A stretch of 64,000 nucleotides of DNA from Streptomyces sp. NBC_01669 (GCF_026339735.1 NZ_JAPEQG010000001.1:3782001-3846000); one strand, 5' to 3'. Counted from the first letter of the stretch, positions 8,374 through 17,668 are shown. Numbers and translations: made by a program. The notes: generated by a model not told the origin, from the sequence alone.

Positions 8374-8485
8374 CTGCGCAAACGCATGGGCGCGCCGTGG
8401 ATTGAAGGTTTCCTCCCCGAGGATCCGACCGACGATACAAAGTGGGCGTTACCCCAGCCCACGCCGCACGACGAACGGAGATCCC

Positions 8486-9691
8486 GTGTCGACCACGGAA
8501 ACTGCCATCGCCTCCGCCGAGGCGCACAGCGCGCACAACTACCATCCGCTTCCGGTCGTCGTCGCCTCGGCGGACGGCGCCTGGATGACCGACGTCGAGG
8601 GTCGGCGGTACCTCGACATGCTTGCGGGCTATTCGGCGCTCAACTTCGGCCATGGCAACCGGCGTCTGATCGAGGCCGCCAAGGCGCAGCTGGACCGGGT
8701 GACCCTGACCTCGCGCGCCTTCCACCACGACCGGTTCGCCGATTTCTGCACGCAGCTCGCCGAGTTGTGCGGCATGGAGATGGTGCTGCCGATGAACACG
8801 GGGGCGGAGGCCGTGGAGACGGCGGTGAAGACCGCTCGCAAGTGGGGCTACCAGGTCAAGGACATCCCGGACGGCATGGCGAAGATCATCGTCGCCGCGA
8901 ACAACTTCCATGGCCGGACGACGACCATCATCAGCTTCTCCACGGACCAGGAAGCTCGGGCGGACTTCGGCCCGTACACGCCGGGGTTCGAGATCGTGCC
9001 GTACGGGGACCTCACCGCGCTCCGTGCGGCGATGACCGAGAACACCGTGGCGGTCCTGATGGAGCCGATCCAGGGCGAGGCCGGGGTGCTGGTGCCGCCG
9101 CCCGGCTATCTCCCCGGGGTCCGCGAGCTGACCCGAGAGCGGAATGTGCTGTTCATCGCGGACGAGATCCAGTCGGGTCTGGGCCGGACGGGCAAGACCT
9201 TCGCCTGTGAGCACGAGGGCGTCGTGCCGGACATGTACGTGCTCGGCAAGGCGCTGGGCGGCGGCGTGGTCCCGGTGTCGGCCGTCGTCTCGTCGGCCGA
9301 GGTGCTGGGGGTCTACCGGCCCGGTGAGCACGGTTCGACGTTCGGTGGGAATCCGCTCGCCTGCGCGGTTGCACTGGAAGTCATCGCGATGCTGCGTACC
9401 GGTGAATTCCAGCAACGGGCGACGGAGTTGGGTGACCACCTCCATCAGGAGCTGGGGCTGCTGGTGGGCGGCGGCGCCGTGGAGGCGGTGCGGGGCCGTG
9501 GGCTGTGGGCGGGCGTGGACATCGTCCCGAGCCGTGGCACGGGCCGGGAGATCTCCGAGAAGCTGATGGACCGCCGGGTGCTGGTCAAGGACACCCACGG
9601 TTCGACGATCCGGATCGCCCCGCCCCTGGTGATCAGCAAGGAGGACCTGGACTGGGGCCTGGAGCAACTCCGGGAGGTGCTGCGCGGCTGA
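8486..9691 (+). CDS. rocD: ornithine aminotransferase
   Basis: A 401-residue class III PLP aminotransferase. Ornithine:2-oxo-acid transaminase converts ornithine and 2-oxoglutarate to glutamate semialdehyde and glutamate in arginine and proline turnover. Visible signatures are the N-terminal AHNYHPLPVV, LDMLAGYSALNFGHGN, the PLP-phosphate and ring region TGAEAVETAVK, the cofactor Asp in LFIADEIQSGLGRTGK, and the Schiff-base Lys in VLGKALGGGVVPVSAVV. GTG 8486 follows ACGGAG with normal spacing; frame-open sequence upstream is non-coding in character. No other arginine-pathway gene lies beside it here. Confidence 0.93.
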   Translation: MSTTETAIASAEAHSAHNYHPLPVVVASADGAWMTDVEGRRYLDMLAGYSALNFGHGNRRLIEAAKAQLDRVTLTSRAFHHDRFADFCTQLAELCGMEMVLPMNTGAEAVETAVKTARKWGYQVKDIPDGMAKIIVAANNFHGRTTTIISFSTDQEARADFGPYTPGFEIVPYGDLTALRAAMTENTVAVLMEPIQGEAGVLVPPPGYLPGVRELTRERNVLFIADEIQSGLGRTGKTFACEHEGVVPDMYVLGKALGGGVVPVSAVVSSAEVLGVYRPGEHGSTFGGNPLACAVALEVIAMLRTGEFQQRATELGDHLHQELGLLVGGGAVEAVRGRGLWAGVDIVPSRGTGREISEKLMDRRVLVKDTHGSTIRIAPPLVISKEDLDWGLEQLREVLRG

Positions 9692-9864
9692 CCGGACGCG
9701 CATGTCGCCCCCGGCCGGCACTCGGAGCAAACCCGGCCGGTGGGCGCACCGGAGTGGCGTCCGGCTGATTGAGGACGAGGCGGGCACTGGACGCCCCGGC
9801 CGACTCGTGACGAGCTCCCCGCCCCGTGCCCCCGCCCCGGCCCTCGGCCCCGGTCGGTGCCGCG

Positions 9865-11058
9865 CTAGAGGATGACGTGGGGCAGGAAGCGGGCGTACTC
9901 GTCCGTGACCAGCCCCGCCGATTCCCGGATGCCGAGCCCTGCCGCCTCGTCCTCGACGACCCAGGCACCGAGCACCACCCGATTGCCGTCGAAGTCCGGC
10001 AGAGGCGCCAACTCCTGGTAGCAGCACGGCTCGTCCCGTATCGCCGCGGGGCTTCCCGGTTCATGGATCGTGACACCGGCGCCCTCACGGCCGAGCAACG
10101 GCTTGGCGACATAGCCACGGCCGCCCTTCCCGTCCGCGGCCAGTTCGCGGGGGCCGTCCAGATAGGAGGGCAGCAGATTCGGGTGGCCCGGAAAGATCTC
10201 CCAGAGGATGGCCAGCAGCGCCTTGTTGGAGAGGAGCATCTTCCAGGCGGGCTCGATCCAGCAGGTGGTGCCGGTTCCGCCCCCGTTGTCGAGGGTGTCC
10301 AGGACATGCGGGCCGAAGCGGTCGGTCGCCAGCCACTCCCACGGGTACAGCTTGAAGCAGCTGCGGATGAAGCGGAGCCGCTCGTCGACGAACCGTCCGG
10401 TCAGCCGGTCCCAGCCGATCTGTTCGACGGAGAGTGCCTCGGTGTCGATCCCGGCCTGTTCGGCGGTCTCGCGCAGATACGCGACCGTCATCAGGTCCTC
10501 GCCGAGTTCGTCTCCTTCGGAGTGGGCGAAGTGCAGCGGCCCCGGTGGCAGCAGTGCGGCCTGCCGCTTCCATGCGGCGACGAGACGCTCGTGAAGGGAG
10601 TTCCACTGGTCGGCGTCCGGGAAGCGGTCCTCCATCCAGAACCACTGGGCGCTGGCTGCCTCCACGAGTGAGGTGGGGGTGTCGGCGTTGTACTCCAGCA
10701 TCTTCGCCGGGCCGGTCCCGTCGTAACGCGGGTCGAACCGGCCGTACAGGGAAGGCAGTTCGGCGCGGCGCTGCCAGGATTCGGTGATCAGGGCGGCCAG
10801 TCGGCGGTCGGTGATGCCGAGCTCGGTGAAGCGGTCCTGGTCGACGATGTGCGAGGCGGCGGCCAGACACATGGTGTGCAGTTCCTCGACGACGTCCTCC
10901 AGTGCCTCGACCTCGGGCAGCGAGAAGACGTAGTAGGCGCTCTCGTCCCAGTACGGGCGCAGGGATCCGTCCGGGTAGCGGGTCAGCGGGTAGACGATCC
11001 CCTGCTCTTCGACCGTCTCCTGCCAGCCGGGGCGCGGTTGTGCGGTGCGGCGTTCCAT
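9865..11058 (-). CDS. glutathionylspermidine-synthase-family ATP-grasp protein (YgiC-like)
   Basis: A 397-residue protein of the glutathionylspermidine synthase C-terminal family (pre-ATP-grasp plus ATP-grasp amide ligase). Typical pieces are LRPYWDESAYYVF near the N-terminus, LEYNADTPTSLVEAA, CIEPAWKMLLSNKALLAILW-type (here CWIEPAWKMLLSNKALLA), GYVAKPLLGREGAGV and the closing ESAGLVTDEYARFLPHVI. It lacks the N-terminal amidase of E. coli Gsp, as YgiC and YjfC do. Streptomyces does not make glutathione, so the ligated partners are unknown. It lies six bases downstream of the small lipoprotein gene, copying the E. coli ygiB-ygiC pairing. Confidence 0.87.
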   Translation of the reverse strand: MERRTAQPRPGWQETVEEQGIVYPLTRYPDGSLRPYWDESAYYVFSLPEVEALEDVVEELHTMCLAAASHIVDQDRFTELGITDRRLAALITESWQRRAELPSLYGRFDPRYDGTGPAKMLEYNADTPTSLVEAASAQWFWMEDRFPDADQWNSLHERLVAAWKRQAALLPPGPLHFAHSEGDELGEDLMTVAYLRETAEQAGIDTEALSVEQIGWDRLTGRFVDERLRFIRSCFKLYPWEWLATDRFGPHVLDTLDNGGGTGTTCWIEPAWKMLLSNKALLAILWEIFPGHPNLLPSYLDGPRELAADGKGGRGYVAKPLLGREGAGVTIHEPGSPAAIRDEPCCYQELAPLPDFDGNRVVLGAWVVEDEAAGLGIRESAGLVTDEYARFLPHVIL

Positions 11059-11064
11059 GACCGG

Positions 11065-11340
11065 TCAGCCACCGCTCGTGCCGGAGCAGCCGAAGCCGCC
11101 GCGGTCGACGGCGGACTTGTTGAAACTGCCGCCCTGCACGGTGCCGCCCTTGGAGGTGCCGCCGTAGTAGTAGTCGCCCTTGCCGCTGCTGTTCTTGCAC
11201 TCGTAGCTCGGCAGCTTGGAGTGGGTGACCGGGTCCACGCACCGTTTGTCCGGCTCCGAACCGCAGGAGGTGATCGCCGCCGCGAGAACGCCCATGGAAC
11301 CGAGCACCACCGTGCTCGACCTCAACCTGCGCTTGGCCAT
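11065..11340 (-). CDS. small lipoprotein (YgiB-like partner)
   Basis: A 91-residue protein with a lipoprotein signal peptide (basic start, hydrophobic core VVLGSMGVLAAA, lipobox AITSC with Cys at about 26). The mature part is short and rich in Gly, Ser and Tyr (KGDYYYGGTSKGG) and ends SAVDRGGFGCSGTSGG. The RGGFG ending resembles the end of E. coli YgiB (DUF1190) as I recall it. It is followed at once by the YgiC-like ligase gene, so the two are probably one operon. Its role is unknown; a surface acceptor for the ligase product is one possibility, inferred only from pairing. Confidence 0.7.
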   Translation of the reverse strand: MAKRRLRSSTVVLGSMGVLAAAITSCGSEPDKRCVDPVTHSKLPSYECKNSSGKGDYYYGGTSKGGTVQGGSFNKSAVDRGGFGCSGTSGG

Positions 11341-11451
11341 TTTCCTGTCTCCCCGTTGTCCGGTTCACGCCATAGGAACGTTCGTCAGATTAGAGGGCTG
11401 CTGGATTCGGCCGGAACCCGGTGGGCCGGGACCCCCACGTAGAGTCCCCAT

Positions 11452-12318
11452 GTGCTCTTCGGGATGATCTGCGCGCTCGGATCCGCGGTCTGCTTCGGTA
11501 CGGCCTCCGTCCTCCAGGCCGTAGCCGCGCGGGCCGCCGCCGGGCCGGGGTCCGGTGCGGGGGTCGATCCGGCGCTGTTGCTGCGTGCCGTGCGGCAGTG
11601 GCGCTACATGGCCGGACTCGCTCTCGACAGCTGCGGTTTCGTCCTCCAGATCATCGCCCTGCGCTCCCTGCCGATCTATGCGGTGGGCGCCGCCCTCGCC
11701 GCAAGTCTCGCGGTGACAGCCGTGGTCGCCGCGCGCCTGCTGCACGTGCGGCTGAGCCGTACCGAGTGGGCCGCCGTCGGCGTGGTCTGCGCGGGTCTCG
11801 CCATGCTGGGGCTCGCCTCCGGCGGCGAGGGCGACCGGACCGGCTCGACCGCCCTGCGCTGGTGGATGCTCGGTATCGCACTGGGTGTCCTGCTGATCGG
11901 CGCGGCGGCCGGGCGGCTGCCGGAGAAGCCGCGCGCACTGGTGCTGGGGCTGGGGGCAGGGTGCGGTTTCGGGGTGGTCGAGGTCGCTGTGCGGCTGATC
12001 GACGACATCTCGCCGTCCGCGCTGGTCGCCAACCCGGCGACGTATGCGCTGCTGTTGGGCGGAGGTGCGGCGTTCCTGCTGCTCACGTCCGCGCTGCAGC
12101 GGGGCTCGGTGACGACGGCGACGGCCGGCATGGTGATCGGCGAGACGATCGGCCCGGCGCTGGTGGGCGTCGTCTGGCTCGGGGACCGTACGCGGGAGGG
12201 TCTCGGCTGGCTGGCGGTCACCGGATTCGCGGTGGCGGTCGCGGGCGCGCTGGCGCTGACCCGGTTCGGCGAGGCCCCGGCGGACACCCCCGGGCCGGCC
12301 GTCCCGGGCGCACGGTAG
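11452..12318 (+). CDS. EamA/DMT-type integral membrane transporter
   Basis: A 288-residue very hydrophobic protein with about nine or ten transmembrane segments in two similar halves, the pattern of the drug/metabolite transporter superfamily. Each half begins with an ICALGSAVCFGTASVLQ- or LGAGCGFGVVEVAVRLI-type helix, and VGAALAASLAVTAVVAARLL and TATAGMVIGETIGPALVGVVWLGDR look like the conserved fourth helices. The substrate cannot be inferred. GTG 11452 is the chosen start, with little visible ribosome binding site; ATG 11464 in frame is an alternative. Confidence 0.78.
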   Translation: MLFGMICALGSAVCFGTASVLQAVAARAAAGPGSGAGVDPALLLRAVRQWRYMAGLALDSCGFVLQIIALRSLPIYAVGAALAASLAVTAVVAARLLHVRLSRTEWAAVGVVCAGLAMLGLASGGEGDRTGSTALRWWMLGIALGVLLIGAAAGRLPEKPRALVLGLGAGCGFGVVEVAVRLIDDISPSALVANPATYALLLGGGAAFLLLTSALQRGSVTTATAGMVIGETIGPALVGVVWLGDRTREGLGWLAVTGFAVAVAGALALTRFGEAPADTPGPAVPGAR

Positions 12319-12349
12319 GGCGTACTGCGCCGGTGCGCTCTCCCCGTCC

Positions 12350-13753
12350 CTACGGGAGCACCCGGCAGAGCGCCTCCAGCGTTCCTGCCCAGGCGCTGTC
12401 GGTCGGCGCCCCGTAGCTGATGACCAGGGCGTCGCTGCCCGCCTCCGCGTCCGTGTGCCGGAAGCGCGCCAGGCCCTCCAGTGCCAGGCCCTGCCAGGCG
12501 GCGGCCTGGATCACCGCCCGCTCGGTGCCCTCCGGAAGTTCGACCACGGCGTGCAGACCCGCGGCGATCCCGCTGACGCGGAGCGCGGGGGCATGTTCGG
12601 CGAGCGCCGCGACGAGCTGGTCGCGGCGGCGCCGGTAGCGCAGCCGCATGGAGCGCACGTGGCGGTCGTAGGCACCGGACTCGATGAACTCCGCGAGCGT
12701 CAGCTGGTCCAGCGTGCTCGACACCCAGTCGACCTGCCCCTTGGCCTCGGTCACCTCCCCCACCAGCCCCGGCGGCAGCACCATCCAGGCCAGCCGCAAC
12801 CCCGGCGCCAGGGACTTGCTGGACGTCCCCAGGTAGACGACCCGTTCCGGGTCGAGGCCCTGGAGGGCGCCGACCGGCTGCCGGTCGTAGCGGAACTCCC
12901 CGTCGTAGTCGTCCTCCAGGATCAGCCCGCCCGTGCCCCGCGCCCAGTCGACCGCCGCGGCCCGCCGGTCCGGATGGAGCGGGACCCCCGTGGGGAACTG
13001 GTGCGCGGGCGTCATCAGGACCGCGCCCACCCCGCGCATCCCGGCCAGTTCCCCGGTCCGGGAGCCGAGTCCGTCGAGCGGCAGGCAGGGGGTGCGCAGT
13101 CCGGCGTCAGCGAGCAGCTTCCAGTGCATGTCCAGTCCGTACGACTCGACGGCCACCTCGCGCACCCGTCGCTGCCGCAGCACCTTCCCCATCAGCATCA
13201 GGCCATGGACGAAGCCGGAACAGATCACGATCCGCTCCGGGTCCGCGTACACGCCGCGCGCCCGCGCCAGATAACCGGCCAGTACGGTGCGCAGCTCGAT
13301 GCGTCCGTGCGGATCGCCGTATCCGAAGGCGTCGTTGGGCGCGGCGGTCAGGGCGCGCCGGGCCGCCTTGAGCCAGTCGGCGCGCGGGAACGTGGAGAGA
13401 TCCGGCGAGCCGGGCATCAGGCTGTACGCGGGCCGTCGGCGCACCGGCCTGGAACGCGGCGCCGTCGTGGCCACCGGACGCGGTTCGGCCCGCTGCGCGA
13501 CCCTCGTACCGGAGCCCTGCCGGGCGGTGAGCCACCCCTCGGCGACCAGTTCGGCGTAGGCGTCGGCGACGGTGTTCCGGGCGATACCCAGGTCCGCGGC
13601 GAGGGTGCGGGAGGACGGCAACCGGGTACCGGGTGCCAGCCGCCCGGTCCGTACGGCCTCCCGCAGCGCGTCCATCAGCCCGGCCCGCAGCCCTGCCGCA
13701 CCGGTCGGGTCGATGTGCAGGTCGGCTCCGAAAGTGGCCCAGGAATCCGTCAT
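12350..13753 (-). CDS. MocR-type (GntR HTH plus aminotransferase-fold) transcriptional regulator
   Basis: A 467-residue fusion. Residues about 10-80 are a winged helix of the GntR family (GLMDALREAVRTGRLAPGTRLPSSRTLAADLGIARNTVADAYAEL in pieces), and the rest is a fold-type I PLP aminotransferase domain with FGYGDPHGRIELRTVLAGYL, ILEDDYDGEFRYD and the PLP Lys in YLGTSSKSLAPGLRLAW. MocR proteins bind PLP or an amino acid and usually control the divergent gene. Here the neighbour across a 47-base gap is the AhpD-like/PEP-mutase pair, the probable target. ATG 13753 is chosen for its match to the HTH start. Confidence 0.92.
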   Translation of the reverse strand: MTDSWATFGADLHIDPTGAAGLRAGLMDALREAVRTGRLAPGTRLPSSRTLAADLGIARNTVADAYAELVAEGWLTARQGSGTRVAQRAEPRPVATTAPRSRPVRRRPAYSLMPGSPDLSTFPRADWLKAARRALTAAPNDAFGYGDPHGRIELRTVLAGYLARARGVYADPERIVICSGFVHGLMLMGKVLRQRRVREVAVESYGLDMHWKLLADAGLRTPCLPLDGLGSRTGELAGMRGVGAVLMTPAHQFPTGVPLHPDRRAAAVDWARGTGGLILEDDYDGEFRYDRQPVGALQGLDPERVVYLGTSSKSLAPGLRLAWMVLPPGLVGEVTEAKGQVDWVSSTLDQLTLAEFIESGAYDRHVRSMRLRYRRRRDQLVAALAEHAPALRVSGIAAGLHAVVELPEGTERAVIQAAAWQGLALEGLARFRHTDAEAGSDALVISYGAPTDSAWAGTLEALCRVLP

Positions 13754-13800
13754 GGAAATGGACCATACCCGTGCGCCATCCACCCCGTAGCGTCGTACCC

Positions 13801-14313
13801 ATGACCACGAACGAGCACTCCCACCCGAGCTCCGACCACGCCCCCGAGCACAGCGCCCGCCTGCACTGGGCCCAGCTCGCCCCCGATGTCTACAAGGCCA
13901 TGGTCCGGCTGGACGCCGCGTCCCGTAAGGGCCTCGACCCGGTCCTCGCCGAACTGGTGAAGGTCCGCGCCTCGCAGCTGAACCACTGTGCGTTCTGCCT
14001 CGACATGCACACCAAGGACGCGCTCGCGGCGGGCGAGTCCGTCGAGCGGATCGTTCAGCTCAGTGCGTGGGAGGAGTCGCAGCACTTCTACACGGAGAAG
14101 GAGATCGCGGCGATCGAACTGACGGATGCCGTGACGGTCCTGACCGACGGTTTCGTGCCGGACGAGGTGTACGAGAAGGCCGCGAAGCACTTCGAGGAGG
14201 CCGAGCTCGCCCAGCTGATCGCCGCCATCACGGTGATCAACGCCTGGAACCGGTTCGGTGTGACCACCCGGATGGTCCCGGGTCACTACACCCCGGGCGC
14301 CAGCAAGCACTGA
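13801..14313 (+). CDS. carboxymuconolactone decarboxylase/AhpD family protein
   Basis: A 170-residue, mostly helical protein with the AhpD-type redox motif HCAFCLDMH (Cys-x-x-Cys with a His three residues after the second Cys) and the flanking VKVRASQLN and RIVQLSAWEES, typical of alkylhydroperoxidase-like CMD proteins. It probably has peroxidase or disulfide activity. A TAGCGT hexamer that fits a -10 element (TAnnnT) ends seven bases before ATG 13801 and no Shine-Dalgarno sequence is present, so a leaderless mRNA is likely. It is divergent from the MocR regulator, which probably controls it. Confidence 0.88.
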   Translation: MTTNEHSHPSSDHAPEHSARLHWAQLAPDVYKAMVRLDAASRKGLDPVLAELVKVRASQLNHCAFCLDMHTKDALAAGESVERIVQLSAWEESQHFYTEKEIAAIELTDAVTVLTDGFVPDEVYEKAAKHFEEAELAQLIAAITVINAWNRFGVTTRMVPGHYTPGASKH

Positions 14314-14383
14314 CCCGGATCCGGCAGATCCGGTCCGGGCCGCGCCCCGGTCCGTCAGCTCACCCCACCCCAGGAGCCCCGCG

Positions 14384-15112
14384 ATGACTGTGTCCGTCCT
14401 CCGCGCGCTGCACCACGGCCGCGCCCCCGGCGATCCGCTGGTCCTCCCCGGCCCGTGGGACGCCGCGAGCGCCCGCGTCTTCGCCGACGCGGGCTTCCCG
14501 GCGCTCGCCACCCCGAGCGCCGGGGTCGCGGCCTCGCTCGGGTACGAGGACGGGGCGACGCCCGCCGCCGAGATGTTCGCGGCCGTCGCCCGGATCGTGC
14601 GCGCCGTCCCCGTACCCGTGTCGGCGGACATCGAGGCCGGTTACGGACTGCCGCCGAAGGAGCTCGTGGAGCGTCTTCTGGCCACCGGAGCGGTCGGCTG
14701 CAATCTGGAGGACTCCGCGGACGGTGTCCTCCTCGACCCGCAGCGGCAGGCGGACCGGCTGGCGGAGGTACGGGCGGTGGCGGGCGAGGACCTCTTCGTC
14801 AACGCCCGCGTCGATACGTACGTACGCGGCGTCCCGGACGGCACGGACCCGGAGGCGGAGACGATCGCCCGCGCCCGGCTGTACGCGGCGGCCGGCGCGG
14901 ACTGCGTCTACCCGATCGCCGCGCCGCCCGAGTCCCTTCCCCGCCTGGCCGCCGCCATCGCGGCCCCGCTCAACGCACTGGCGCTGCCGGACGGCCCGAC
15001 CCCGCGCCGGCTCGGCGAGCTGGGCGCCACGCGCATCACCTTCGGCCCCGGCCTGCAGCGCCGGGCCATGGCAGCCGTGCGGGAGATGGCCGACCGGCTG
15101 CACGCCGGCTAG
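14384..15112 (+). CDS. isocitrate lyase/PEP mutase family protein
   Basis: A 242-residue TIM-barrel enzyme of the PEP mutase/isocitrate lyase superfamily: VLPGPWDAASARVFADAGFPALATPSAG, then VSADIEAGYG (metal-binding Asp and Glu), GCNLEDSADG and NARVDTYVRG. It lacks the KKCGH loop of true isocitrate lyases, so the closest roles are C-C or P-C bond lyases acting on small 2-oxo or 2-hydroxy acids; the exact reaction is unknown. It lies 70 bases after the AhpD-like gene on the same strand and is likely co-transcribed under MocR control. Confidence 0.85.
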   Translation: MTVSVLRALHHGRAPGDPLVLPGPWDAASARVFADAGFPALATPSAGVAASLGYEDGATPAAEMFAAVARIVRAVPVPVSADIEAGYGLPPKELVERLLATGAVGCNLEDSADGVLLDPQRQADRLAEVRAVAGEDLFVNARVDTYVRGVPDGTDPEAETIARARLYAAAGADCVYPIAAPPESLPRLAAAIAAPLNALALPDGPTPRRLGELGATRITFGPGLQRRAMAAVREMADRLHAG

Positions 15113-15128
15113 CCGGCCGGGCGGCGCA

Positions 15129-16529
15129 TCACCGCGAGTCGGGCGAGCCGGCCGTGGCCTGTCGTCCGCCGAAGGCCGCCAGGGTCCGCTCCAGCATGGG
15201 CATGGCCCGCACCACGTTGCGGGAGCGGATCAGGGCGTCCCAGGCGGGTTCGAACTTCTTCCAGCCGCCGGCGTACGCCAGGTGCCGCAGCCGCTCGTGC
15301 GTGCCCGGCTGGGCGGACGCGCCGCGCCAGATGTTGGACCACCGGTAGAAGTCCCGGTAGGCGCGCCAGTAGCCGTCCTCCAGCTGACGCGGAGTCATCC
15401 CCGTCGGCCGGTACACGACATGGCGGGTGTCGTAGAGGTCCCAGTCCCGATGGACGATCCGGTCCTCGGCCTCCATCTGCTTCCACAGACCGGTGGACGG
15501 GTACGGCGTCATGATGTGGAAGGTGGCCGTCTCGATGCCCTGCTCGACGGCCCACTCCACCGTACGGTCGAAGACGTCCGGCCCGTCGTGGTCGAGTCCG
15601 AAGACGAAGCTGGCGTTGACCATGACACCGGTGTCGTGGAGCCGGCGGACGGCGGCGGCGTAGTCCTTGCCGATGTTCTGGTCCTTGCGGCGCTCGGCGA
15701 GATTGGCGCTGTTGACGGTCTCGAAGCCGACGAACAGGCTGCGCAGTCCCGCGTCGACGGCCCGTTCCAGCAGATCCGGCTGGAGTACGGACTTGACGGT
15801 TCCGGCCGCCTGCCAGAGCCTCCCCATGCCGGCCATCCCGTCGAAGAGCGCCTCCGCGAAGCGCCGGTTTCCGAGCAGATGGTCGTCGAGGAAATACAGA
15901 TGGCGGCCGGGCAGCCGCTCGATCTCGGCGAGGGCGTCGTCCACGGCCTGGGTGTAGAAGGACTTGCCGCCCTCGAAGAAGGCGTCCTTGTAGCAGAAGT
16001 CGCAGTGGTGCGGGCAGCCGCGCGAGACGACGATCGAGTTGGGCACCAGATACAGGTGGCGCTTGATCAGATCCCTTCGCACAGGGGGCAGTCCGGCCAG
16101 CGTGCGCAGTGTGGAGTCGTAGCGGCGGCCCGGCACACCGTCCCGGAACTCCTTCAGGAAGAGGGGCCAGGTGTCCTCCCCCGGCCCGGTGAAAATCGTG
16201 TCGGCGTGCTCCGACGCCTCGTCGGGGAGCGAGGTCACGTGCAGGCCGCCCATGGCGACGTGCACGCCACGGGCGCGGAAGTGGTCGGCTATCTCGTAGC
16301 CGCGCCGGGCGGAAGTGATGTACGGCTGGACGACGAGCAGGTCGGGGCTGTCGAGCGCCTCGATGTCGACCCGCTCGACATGTTCGTCGAGGAGCGTCAC
16401 CTCGTCGTCCGGGTCCAGGTAGCCGGCGAGGGTCGCCAGGCCGAGCGGCGGGAAGAGCGAGTACTTGATGGGCCGGAAGAGCGGGCTGGTCGCCTCGGTC
16501 AGGGCCGGAAGAATCATCGTCACACGCAT
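15129..16529 (-). CDS. B12-binding-domain radical SAM protein
   Basis: A 466-residue protein. Residues ~1-140 form a cobalamin-binding-type Rossmann domain (FPPLGLATLAGYL, HVAMGGLHVTSLPDEA, ADTIFTGPGED), followed by a radical SAM core with the CxxxCxxC cluster motif in SRGCPHHCDFCYKDAF and VGFETVN. Class B radical SAM enzymes of this shape methylate carbon or phosphorus or make C-C bonds, often in secondary metabolism or lipid modification. No pathway genes lie beside it. The start is ATG 16529 or GTG 16535; neither has a strong ribosome binding site. It is convergent with the PEP-mutase-family gene (16-base gap). Confidence 0.88.
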   Translation of the reverse strand: MRVTMILPALTEATSPLFRPIKYSLFPPLGLATLAGYLDPDDEVTLLDEHVERVDIEALDSPDLLVVQPYITSARRGYEIADHFRARGVHVAMGGLHVTSLPDEASEHADTIFTGPGEDTWPLFLKEFRDGVPGRRYDSTLRTLAGLPPVRRDLIKRHLYLVPNSIVVSRGCPHHCDFCYKDAFFEGGKSFYTQAVDDALAEIERLPGRHLYFLDDHLLGNRRFAEALFDGMAGMGRLWQAAGTVKSVLQPDLLERAVDAGLRSLFVGFETVNSANLAERRKDQNIGKDYAAAVRRLHDTGVMVNASFVFGLDHDGPDVFDRTVEWAVEQGIETATFHIMTPYPSTGLWKQMEAEDRIVHRDWDLYDTRHVVYRPTGMTPRQLEDGYWRAYRDFYRWSNIWRGASAQPGTHERLRHLAYAGGWKKFEPAWDALIRSRNVVRAMPMLERTLAAFGGRQATAGSPDSR

Positions 16530-16594
16530 GACCACACAGACCCGGTCGGGGCGCGATCAGTTCCCGGGCGGGGCGTACGGGTCCGCATACACGG

Positions 16595-16626
16595 CCGCCC
16601 CCGGCAGCAACGGCTGCCGGGGGCGG
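16595..16626 (-). terminator. strong hairpin terminator after mdh
   Basis: A perfect 14-bp inverted repeat (16595-16608 with 16613-16626) with the four-base loop AACG lies 52 bases past the mdh stop. It is GC-rich with no U tract, as usual for Streptomyces terminators. It separates mdh from the radical SAM gene downstream on the same strand. Confidence 0.85.
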
Positions 16627-16678
16627 TGAGGTACGCGAAGGACGTACGGGCCGGATCGGGAACGACCGGATCCGACGG

Positions 16679-17668
16679 TCAGATCAGGCCGAGCTCGCGG
16701 ACCGCGTCGCGCTCCTCGGTGAGCTCCTGCACCGACGCGTCGATGCGCGCGCGGGAGAACTCGTTGATGTCCAGGCCCTGGACGATCTCGTACTTGCCGT
16801 CCTTCGTGGTGACCGGGAAGGACGAGATGAGGCCCTCGGGCACACCGTAGGAGCCGTCCGACGGGATACCCATCGAGGTCCAGTCGCCGGCGGCGGTGCC
16901 GTTGACCCAGGTGTACACGTGGTCGATGGCGGCGTTGGCGGCCGAGGCGGCCGAGGACGCGCCGCGGGCCTCGATGATCGCGGCGCCGCGCTTGGCGACG
17001 GTCGGGATGAAGGTGTCGGCCAGCCACGCCTCGTCGTTGACGAGCTCGGCGGCGTTCTTGCCGGCGATCTCCGCGTGGAAGATGTCCGGGTACTGGGTCG
17101 CCGAGTGGTTGCCCCAGATCGTCAGCTTCCTGATGTCGGAGACGGCGGCACCGGTCTTGGCGGCCAGCTGCGAGATCGCGCGGTTGTGGTCCAGGCGGGT
17201 CATCGCGGTGAAGCGCTCGGCCGGTACGTCCGGGGCGGCGGCCTGCGCGATGAGCGCGTTGGTGTTGGCCGGGTTGCCGACGACGAGGACCTTGATGTCG
17301 TCCGCGGCGTTGTCGTTGATGGCCTTGCCCTGCGGCTTGAAGATGCCGCCGTTGGCGGAGAGCAGGTCGCCGCGCTCCATGCCCTTCGTGCGCGGGCGGG
17401 CGCCAACGAGCAGGGCGACGTTCGCACCGGCGAAGCCGACGTTGGCGTCGTCCGTGATCTCGATGTTGCGCAGCAGCGGGAAGGCGCAGTCGTCGAGCTC
17501 CATCGCGGTGCCCTCGGCGGCCTTCAGCCCCTGCGGGATCTCCAGGAGGCGCAGGTTGACCGGCACGTCCGGGCCGAGCAGGTGGCCGGAGGCGATGCGG
17601 AAGAGCAGCGCGTAGCCGATCTGGCCGGCTGCGCCGGTCACGGTGACATTCACGGGAGTGCGGGTCAT
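16679..17668 (-). CDS. mdh: malate dehydrogenase
   Basis: A 329-residue NAD-dependent malate dehydrogenase of the cytoplasmic-type LDH/MDH family, converting malate to oxaloacetate in the TCA cycle. The nucleotide-binding motif TGAAGQIGYALL is at residues 11-22. LLVGARPRTKGMERGDLL carries substrate-binding Arg residues, GNPANTNA and TRLDHNRA follow, and IWGNHSATQYPD holds the catalytic His. GGAG precedes ATG 17668. An inverted repeat at 17715-17755 lies upstream and resembles the sites upstream of idh, suggesting shared control of the two TCA enzymes. Confidence 0.97.
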   Translation of the reverse strand: MTRTPVNVTVTGAAGQIGYALLFRIASGHLLGPDVPVNLRLLEIPQGLKAAEGTAMELDDCAFPLLRNIEITDDANVGFAGANVALLVGARPRTKGMERGDLLSANGGIFKPQGKAINDNAADDIKVLVVGNPANTNALIAQAAAPDVPAERFTAMTRLDHNRAISQLAAKTGAAVSDIRKLTIWGNHSATQYPDIFHAEIAGKNAAELVNDEAWLADTFIPTVAKRGAAIIEARGASSAASAANAAIDHVYTWVNGTAAGDWTSMGIPSDGSYGVPEGLISSFPVTTKDGKYEIVQGLDINEFSRARIDASVQELTEERDAVRELGLI

